DNA of 64,000 bases from Ruminococcus bromii. Lineage in GTDB: Bacteria; Bacillota; Clostridia; Oscillospirales; Acutalibacteraceae. Below are positions 58,903 to 64,000 of this stretch, piece by piece. Below the pieces are notes generated by a model. That model was not told the DNA's origin. It saw nothing but the letters and a program-made list of their open reading frames with translations, and made no database searches. Position 1 is the stretch's first letter; every line of letters starts with the position of its first letter. The DNA is taken from contig NZ_NNSR01000073.1 of NCBI RefSeq assembly GCF_002834225.1, forward strand, positions 124,001 through 188,000, written 5' to 3'. The translations under genes and the position numbers were made by a program.

Positions 58903-59931
58903 ATGGCAGTTTCGGTACACAAATGGCTTTTGAATAAATTCAGAGATATTAACCACAGCAGAATGGATAAGCACATTGACATTATCGCCAAGAACAGCGG
59001 TAAGTCAAAGGCTTATATCAAGTTCGACATAATCCGCAACTTTCTCATCAGAGGCACAGGTTACACGGACTATTTCCGTTGCGATTTTATCAACCTTTCG
59101 GCTAAAGAGAAAAAAACCTTTGTTACGGCAAAGACTTTCTACAAAATTCTTGAATATCTCAACGATGAGGAATATATCGTTCTTCTTCGTGACAAGCTTG
59201 TTTTTGACGAGCTTTTCAAAAAGTATCTCAAAAGAGATTTCATCAACCTTCGCACAGGCAGTAAGGAAGATTTCAAGAAGTTCCTTGACGGCAGAGAAAC
59301 CGTTTTTGCAAAAGATCCGACAGGCGAGGGCGGTCACGGCATTTCAAAAATCACCGTTGCCGAGGTGAAGGACAGCAACAAGCTTTATGATGAACTCAAG
59401 GCAAACGGCCAGCTTCTTGTTGAGGAGGCAATCGTTCAGAGCGATGACCTCAACGAAATCAATCCGTGCGTTGTAAATTCATGGCGAGTTGTTACGCTCT
59501 ATAAGGACGGCAAGGCACATATAATAAATAACGCTCTCCGTATCAATCAGGACGAGTCGAATGTTATCGGCTGTACAAATGACCTCTACCTCAGCCTTGA
59601 TGCAGACGGCAGAATCGACAGTAATGTAATTGACGACTACGGCAATGTTTATGACAAACACCCGATGACAGGCAAAAAGTTCTCCGAGGTTAAGATTGCA
59701 GGCGTTCGAGAGGCTCTTGACATGGTTGTTGAGGCAGCGGAAAAAATTCCGCAGGTGAGATATATCGGTTGGGATATCGCCTTTTCAAAGAACGGTCCCG
59801 TTATGGTTGAGGGCAACGAGTACCCGGGCTACGGACTTTTGCAGTTCTATAAACTAAAAGGCAAACGCACAGGCCACCTGAAAGAAATCGCCGATGTCCT
59901 CGGTGACGAAATGAATAACATTAAGCTTTGA
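58903..59931 (+). CDS. sugar-transfer-associated-type ATP-grasp protein
   Basis: 342 residues. A helical N-terminus (1-90) is followed by an ATP-grasp domain with the Lys/Gly-rich loop VFAKDPTGEGGHGISK near residue 130. The hinge LLVEEAIVQSDDLNEINPCVVNSWRVVTL is near 170 and the metal-binding end IGWDIAFSKNGPVMVEGNEYPGYGLLQ near 288. This resembles PF14397-type ATP-grasp enzymes often found near polysaccharide genes. ATP-grasp enzymes join a carboxylate to an amine or thiol. Coupling to an alanine-racemase-like gene suggests an amino-acid, perhaps D-Ala, ligation, but the substrate is unknown. AAGGAGAAGTAAG ribosome site. Confidence 0.82.
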   Translation: MAVSVHKWLLNKFRDINHSRMDKHIDIIAKNSGKSKAYIKFDIIRNFLIRGTGYTDYFRCDFINLSAKEKKTFVTAKTFYKILEYLNDEEYIVLLRDKLVFDELFKKYLKRDFINLRTGSKEDFKKFLDGRETVFAKDPTGEGGHGISKITVAEVKDSNKLYDELKANGQLLVEEAIVQSDDLNEINPCVVNSWRVVTLYKDGKAHIINNALRINQDESNVIGCTNDLYLSLDADGRIDSNVIDDYGNVYDKHPMTGKKFSEVKIAGVREALDMVVEAAEKIPQVRYIGWDIAFSKNGPVMVEGNEYPGYGLLQFYKLKGKRTGHLKEIADVLGDEMNNIKL

Positions 59932-59954
59932 CTGTTCAATGAATTTTATAATAA

Positions 59955-60003
59955 GGGGCTGTGAAGAACGGAGTCTTAAACTTCATTTCTTCACAGCCCC
60001 TAA
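59955..60003 (+). terminator. terminator hairpin after the ATP-grasp gene, second copy of the ppdK-end element
   Basis: A perfect 14-bp stem GGGGCTGTGAAGAA/TTCTTCACAGCCCC (59955-59968, 59987-60000). The inner sequence AGTCTTAAACTTCAT is identical to that at 20973-21018. Confidence 0.8.
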
Positions 60004-60206
60004 GTAATAGCAGAAAAAATTGTGATGGATTGAATTTTATAAAAGGCGCAAAGCCGGTGCTTGTTTGCAGGTGGGAACCGTGTTCTTCCGTTCGTGTGCA
60101 ATACACAGTTTATGTTATATCAAAATATATGTGTGTGGACATAAAATTTCATCAAGCGGGAGGATAATATCTGCCCCACATTTAAAAGCAACTTTCATAT
60201 ATACAA
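60004..60206. other. spacer, no gene seen
   Basis: A+T-rich with fragments resembling other intergenic repeats (GGGAACCGTGTTCT, GCGGGAGGATAATATCTGCC, compare 57307 and 53885). No ribosome site with an open frame. Confidence 0.4.
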
Positions 60207-60211
60207 AAACA

Positions 60212-60254
60212 GTCGGGCGACAATGATTTGCATTTTGCAAACTGTCTGCCCGAC
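60212..60254 (-). repeat. TTTGC-N5-GCAAA hairpin, copy 5 (reversed orientation)
   Basis: Arms GTCGGGC/GCCCGAC (60212-60218, 60248-60254) and inner TTTGC-ATTTT-GCAAA (60227-60241); its reverse complement has the AAAAT loop of the other copies. Confidence 0.75.
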
Positions 60255-60273
60255 CACAACTTTCAATTTTAAA

Positions 60274-60390
60274 AAACTTTCGCTCGGGCATAATTATGTT
60301 TTTTACATTGCAAACTGTCTTCACGAATTGGGGACGGCGGCTCGCCGTAATTTTCCATTTTCAACTTTCAATTTTAAAAAAACAATAACA
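60274..60390 (+). repeat. mosaic intergenic repeat, single unit
   Basis: GCTCGGGCATAATTATG at 60282, then TTGCAAACTGTCTTCACGAATTGGGGACGG, CGGCTCGCCGT, and the TTTTCCATTTTCAACTTTC tail, matching the 40.1 and 57.3 kb units. Confidence 0.85.
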
Positions 60391-60473
60391 AAGTACCTTG
60401 ACAGGAACAAGTAAATATAAAAAACTTTTTGTAAAAAACGAAACAAAAATGTATATCCTGCTTTGAATTTCTT

Positions 60474-60513
60474 GTGTAAAACACTTTACAAATTGGTGTT
60501 TAAGTGATAAAAT
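60474..60513 (+). promoter_or_regulatory. PFOR promoter with Rex-like palindrome
   Basis: TTTACA (60485-60490) and TAAAAT (60508-60513) with 17-base spacing. TGTAAA-ACAC-TTTACA at 60475-60490 is a perfect palindrome covering the -35 box and resembles TTGTTAA-N4-TTAACAA imperfectly. AAACAC-N11-GTGTTT is a second inverted repeat around the same box. The leader to the TTG start is about 110 bases. Confidence 0.5.
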
Positions 60514-60631
60514 TAAGATGATACAAAGTATCCGTACCGTTTGTTAATTTACGGTGCGTAATTAAAGGGTATCGAAAATTTATGCGGCATCATTTCCTTT
60601 GCCGCTTTGATTAAAAAGGAGGACGATTCCA

Positions 60632-63600
60632 TTGGCAAGAAAAATGAAAACTATGGATGGCAACAGCGCAGTAGCTCATGTATCTTATGCGTTTACCGAT
60701 GTTGCGGCTATCTATCCTATTACACCTTCTTCCGTAATGGCTGACCTTACCGACAAGTTCTCGGCACAGGGTGCAAAGAACCTTTTCGGCAGACAGGTTC
60801 AGGTAACGGAAATGCAGTCAGAGGGCGGCGCTTCGGGTGCTGTTCACGGCTCACTCGCAGCAGGTGCTTTGACTACAACCTATACAGCATCACAGGGCCT
60901 GCTCCTTATGATTCCGAATATGTACAAGATGGCAGGCGAGCTTCTTCCGGGCGTTATTCATGTATCAGCCCGTGCGCTCACAAGCCACGCACTTTCTATT
61001 TTTGGTGACCACTCAGATATCTACGCTTGCCGTCAGACAGGTTATGCAATGCTTTGTTCAAACAATCCTCAGGAATGTATGGACCTTGCCGCTGTTGCTC
61101 ACCTTGCAGCTATTGAAGGCAGAGTTCCTTTCCTTCATTTCTTTGACGGTTTCAGAACTTCTCATGAAATTCAGAAGATTGAGGAGTGGGATTACGCAGA
61201 CCTCGCCGATATGCTTAACTGGGATGCAGTTGAGGCTTTCCGTCGTCGTGCTCTTAACCCTGAGCATCCTGTAACAAGAGGTACTGCTCAGAACGACGAT
61301 ATCTTCTTCCAGGCAAGAGAAGCTTGTAACAAGTATTATGACGCAGTTCCCGAAGTTGTTGTTAAGTACATGGACAAGGTTAATGCTAAAATCGGCACTG
61401 ACTACAAGCCATTCAACTACTACGGTGCAGAGGACGCAGAGCATGTTATCGTTGCTATGGGTTCTGTTTGTGACTGTACAGAAGAAGTTGTTGATTATCT
61501 CAATGCCGCAGGCGAAAAGGTCGGTCTTCTTAAAGTTCACCTTTACAGACCTTTTGTTGCCGACTATATGCTCAGAGAGCTTCCTAAGACTGTTAAGACA
61601 ATCTCTGTTCTTGACAGAACAAAGGAACCCGGTTCAATCGGCGAACCTCTTTATCTTGATGTTCTCGCTGCTATCAACGGTTCAGACTTTGCAGGTGTAA
61701 AGGTTTACACAGGCAGATATGGCCTTGGTTCAAAGGATACAACACCGGGCGACATCATCGCTGTTTACAGAAACGCTGAAAGCGAAACACCTAAGAGAAG
61801 ATTTACAATCGGCATTGTTGATGATGTTACAAACCTCTCACTTCCGATTGTTGAAAATCCCGATACAACTCCGAAGGGTACACACAGCTGTAAGTTCTGG
61901 GGTCTTGGTGCTGACGGTACTGTCGGTGCTAACAAGAACTCAATCAAGATTATCGGCGATAACACCGATATGTATGCTCAGGGCTACTTTGCATATGACT
62001 CAAAGAAGTCGGGCGGTCTTACAGTTTCTCACCTTCGTTTCGGTAAAACTCCTATTAAGTCAACATACTACATTTCAAAGGCAGACTTCGTTGCCTGCCA
62101 CAACCCGTCTTATGTTGACAAGTACGATATTGTTGATGACCTTAAAGAAGGCGGTTCATTCCTTCTTAACTGCCCATGGGACACAGAAGAGCTTTCCGAG
62201 CGTCTCCCGGGTAAGATGAAGAAGATTCTCGCTGAAAGACACATCAACTTCTACACAATTGACGGTATCAAGATCGGTAAGGAAATCGGTCTTGGCGGTC
62301 GTATCAACACAGTTCTTCAGTCGGCATTCTTCAAGATTGCAGATATCATTCCTGCCGACAAGGCTAAGGAGCTTATGAAGGCTGCCGCTAAGAAGTCCTA
62401 CATGAAGAAAGGTCAGGCTATCGTAGATATGAACTACGCCGCTATTGACCGTGGTATGGAAGACCTCAAGAAGGTTGAAATTCCTGCTGATTGGGCTAAT
62501 GCTGTTGATAATTCAGTTGCCGACAAGGCAGAGGGTAACGGTGCTCTCGTTGAGTATGTAAACGAAATCCTCAAGCCTGTAAACGCATATAAGGGTAACA
62601 AGCTCCCTGTTTCAACATTTATGGATCATGTTGACGGTACTGCTCCTAACGGTTCTGCCGCTTATGAAAAGAGAGGTATCGCAGTCGATGTTCCCGAATG
62701 GAATCCTGAAAACTGTATTCAGTGTAACAGATGTGCAATCGTATGTCCTCACGCTGTAATCCGTCCTGTTGCCATGACAGCCGATGAGCTTGCAAAAGCT
62801 CCCGAGGGTACAAAGAGCCTACCAATGATGGGACTTAAGGACCTCAACTTTGTAATGACAGTTTCGACACTCGACTGTACGGGTTGCGGCGCTTGTGCTC
62901 AGGTTTGTCCGGGTAAGAAGGGCGCTAAGGCTCTCACAATGCAGCCAATCGACTCACAGCGTCCTAAGCAGGCAGTATTTGACTACGCTCTCACACTTGA
63001 AGATAAGCCTGAAGTTCACGAGAAGTTCAAGTTCACTACAGTTAAGGGCAGTCAGTTCAAACAGCCGTTGCTTGAATTCTCAGGCGCTTGCGCAGGCTGC
63101 GGTGAAACACCGTATGCAAAGCTTGTTACACAGCTTTTCGGTGACAGAATGTTTATCGCTAACGCAACAGGCTGTTCATCAATTTGGGGTGCATCTGCTC
63201 CTGCAACACCTTATACAAAGAATAAGAAGGGTTACGGTCCTGCTTGGCAGAACTCACTCTTTGAAGATAACGCAGAGTTTGGTCTTGGTATGGCTCTCGG
63301 TCAGAAGGCTATCCGCAACAGACTTATCGAGTATGTTGAGGGTATTCAGAAGGATACAGACAGCGCTGACCTCAAGACAGCTTGCCAGAACTATCTTGAC
63401 ACTGTAACAGATTCAACTTCAAGCCGTCCTGCAACAGATGCTCTTATCGCTGAACTCGAAAAGAACACAGAGGATGCAAAGGTTGGCGAACTTGTTAAGA
63501 AAACACTCGTTGACAAGGACGAACTCGCTAAGAAGTCAATGTGGATCTTCGGCGGTGACGGTTGGGCTTACGATATCGGCTTCGGCGGTCTTGACCATGT

Positions 63601-64000
63601 AATCGCATCAGGCGAAAATGTTAATATCCTTGTATTCGATACTGAGGTTTATTCTAACACAGGCGGTCAGGCTTCAAAGGCTACTCCTGTAGGTTCGGTT
63701 GCACAGTTTGCCGCCGCAGGTAAGGCTGTTAAGAAGAAAGACCTCGCCGCTATTGCAATGAGCTACGGCTATGTTTATGTTGCACAGTGCGCTATGGGTG
63801 CTGACAACAATCAGGTTATCAAGGCTATGGTTGAGGCTGAAAGCTACAACGGTCCGTCACTCGTAATCTGCTACGCTCCGTGTATCAACCACGGTATCAA
63901 GGGTGGCATGGGCATTGCTCAGCTTGAGGAGAAAAAGGCTGTTGAGGCAGGTTACTGGAATATCTTCCGTTACGATCCTCGTCTTGCAGACGAAGGAAAG
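60632..64000 (+). CDS. nifJ: pyruvate:ferredoxin (flavodoxin) oxidoreductase, 3' end cut by window
   Basis: Converts pyruvate to acetyl-CoA, CO2 and reduced ferredoxin. From a TTG start behind AAAAAGGAGG, 1123 codons stay open to the window end; the family is about 1170-1180 residues, so roughly 50 are missing. Domain I starts with YAFTDVAAIYPITPSS near residue 17. The inserted ferredoxin domain has CIQCNRCAIVCP near 694 and CTGCGACAQVCP near 748. The TPP domain has GACAGCGETPYAKL near 815, GDGWAYDIGFGG near 974 and VYSNTGGQASKATPVG near 1006. It has its own promoter with a palindrome over the -35 box. Confidence 0.97.
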   Translation, partial: MARKMKTMDGNSAVAHVSYAFTDVAAIYPITPSSVMADLTDKFSAQGAKNLFGRQVQVTEMQSEGGASGAVHGSLAAGALTTTYTASQGLLLMIPNMYKMAGELLPGVIHVSARALTSHALSIFGDHSDIYACRQTGYAMLCSNNPQECMDLAAVAHLAAIEGRVPFLHFFDGFRTSHEIQKIEEWDYADLADMLNWDAVEAFRRRALNPEHPVTRGTAQNDDIFFQAREACNKYYDAVPEVVVKYMDKVNAKIGTDYKPFNYYGAEDAEHVIVAMGSVCDCTEEVVDYLNAAGEKVGLLKVHLYRPFVADYMLRELPKTVKTISVLDRTKEPGSIGEPLYLDVLAAINGSDFAGVKVYTGRYGLGSKDTTPGDIIAVYRNAESETPKRRFTIGIVDDVTNLSLPIVENPDTTPKGTHSCKFWGLGADGTVGANKNSIKIIGDNTDMYAQGYFAYDSKKSGGLTVSHLRFGKTPIKSTYYISKADFVACHNPSYVDKYDIVDDLKEGGSFLLNCPWDTEELSERLPGKMKKILAERHINFYTIDGIKIGKEIGLGGRINTVLQSAFFKIADIIPADKAKELMKAAAKKSYMKKGQAIVDMNYAAIDRGMEDLKKVEIPADWANAVDNSVADKAEGNGALVEYVNEILKPVNAYKGNKLPVSTFMDHVDGTAPNGSAAYEKRGIAVDVPEWNPENCIQCNRCAIVCPHAVIRPVAMTADELAKAPEGTKSLPMMGLKDLNFVMTVSTLDCTGCGACAQVCPGKKGAKALTMQPIDSQRPKQAVFDYALTLEDKPEVHEKFKFTTVKGSQFKQPLLEFSGACAGCGETPYAKLVTQLFGDRMFIANATGCSSIWGASAPATPYTKNKKGYGPAWQNSLFEDNAEFGLGMALGQKAIRNRLIEYVEGIQKDTDSADLKTACQNYLDTVTDSTSSRPATDALIAELEKNTEDAKVGELVKKTLVDKDELAKKSMWIFGGDGWAYDIGFGGLDHVIASGENVNILVFDTEVYSNTGGQASKATPVGSVAQFAAAGKAVKKKDLAAIAMSYGYVYVAQCAMGADNNQVIKAMVEAESYNGPSLVICYAPCINHGIKGGMGIAQLEEKKAVEAGYWNIFRYDPRLADEGK

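Noticed and set aside
60960-63407. Several open frames of 100-170 codons inside PFOR in another phase
   Set aside because: They lie wholly within the continuous PFOR frame, which has strong family motifs; codon bias of a highly expressed gene opens alternative frames.

Overview
The window looks like chromosomal DNA of an anaerobic, endospore-forming Clostridia of the gut Ruminococcaceae/Oscillospiraceae type. The evidence is gene content: a spoIIAA-spoIIAB-sigF operon, gpr-spoIIP, pyruvate:ferredoxin oxidoreductase, AdhE, acetate kinase, pyruvate phosphate dikinase, a 2[4Fe-4S] ferredoxin, and a secreted papain-like protease ending in a dockerin module of the kind found in Ruminococcus. Strong Shine-Dalgarno sequences, frequent TTG/GTG starts and A+T-rich spacers fit this. 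The species assignment is inference.

Layout. 1-5.8 kb (minus strand): a shikimate/tyrosine cluster transcribed aroE-aroK-aroF-tyrA-aroB-aroA, with aroA cut by the window edge. 6-11.4 kb: acpP, proS, a small VbhA-type antitoxin-like gene, a homoserine acetyltransferase, and proB-proA. 11.4-12.3 kb (minus): three small unknown genes. 12.3-19.3 kb: a housekeeping string (YfcE-type phosphoesterase, holB, ricT, ferredoxin, trmN6-like, rsmI, folC) followed by the sigma-F operon. 19.4-23.7 kb: a zinc-ribbon membrane protein, an XRE regulator, a CAU-anticodon tRNA and ppdK. 24-33.7 kb: a glmU(N-terminal half only)-prs-zinc ribbon protein-pth-mfd-PrsA-like cluster. This keeps the Bacillus gcaD-prs-pth-mfd order but with a shortened GlmU and a Tim44-like/zinc-ribbon protein where Bacillus has ctc. 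34-40 kb is accessory: a MutS-like ATPase, a TnpV relic, an autoregulated-looking XRE/DUF3169 module, an AEC transporter and small membrane proteins. 40.3-46.6 kb: ackA, tmcAL, a leucine-rich-repeat lipoprotein and adhE. 46.7-48.7 kb: gpr-spoIIP. 49-53.6 kb: the dockerin protease, an RsbU-like phosphatase and a rhodanese-TtcA fusion. 54.3-59.9 kb: trkA-trkH, then an alanine-racemase-like gene coupled to an ATP-grasp gene. 60.6 kb to the end: PFOR, cut by the window edge.

How the genes work together. Pyruvate from PPDK feeds PFOR; acetyl-CoA goes to ethanol (AdhE) or acetate (AckA). Sigma-F, SpoIIP and Gpr serve sporulation and germination. PFOR and the LRR/adhE unit each have an imperfect Rex-like palindrome over the -35 box.

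The most unusual feature is not a gene. From about 35 kb onward many spacers hold members of one mosaic family of structured intergenic repeats. One member type is a hairpin whose outer arms vary in compensated pairs while an inner TTTGC-N5-GCAAA stem stays fixed (five copies). Another is a box around GCTCGGGCATAATATG, which occurs singly, in pairs, or four times in tandem at 57.2-57.6 kb. A second hairpin family has two nearly identical copies 39 kb apart. Other items worth attention are the racemase/ATP-grasp pair, the rhodanese-TtcA fusion, the stand-alone GlmU pyrophosphorylase, the twin operator of the XRE/DUF3169 module and the orphan VbhA-like antitoxin.
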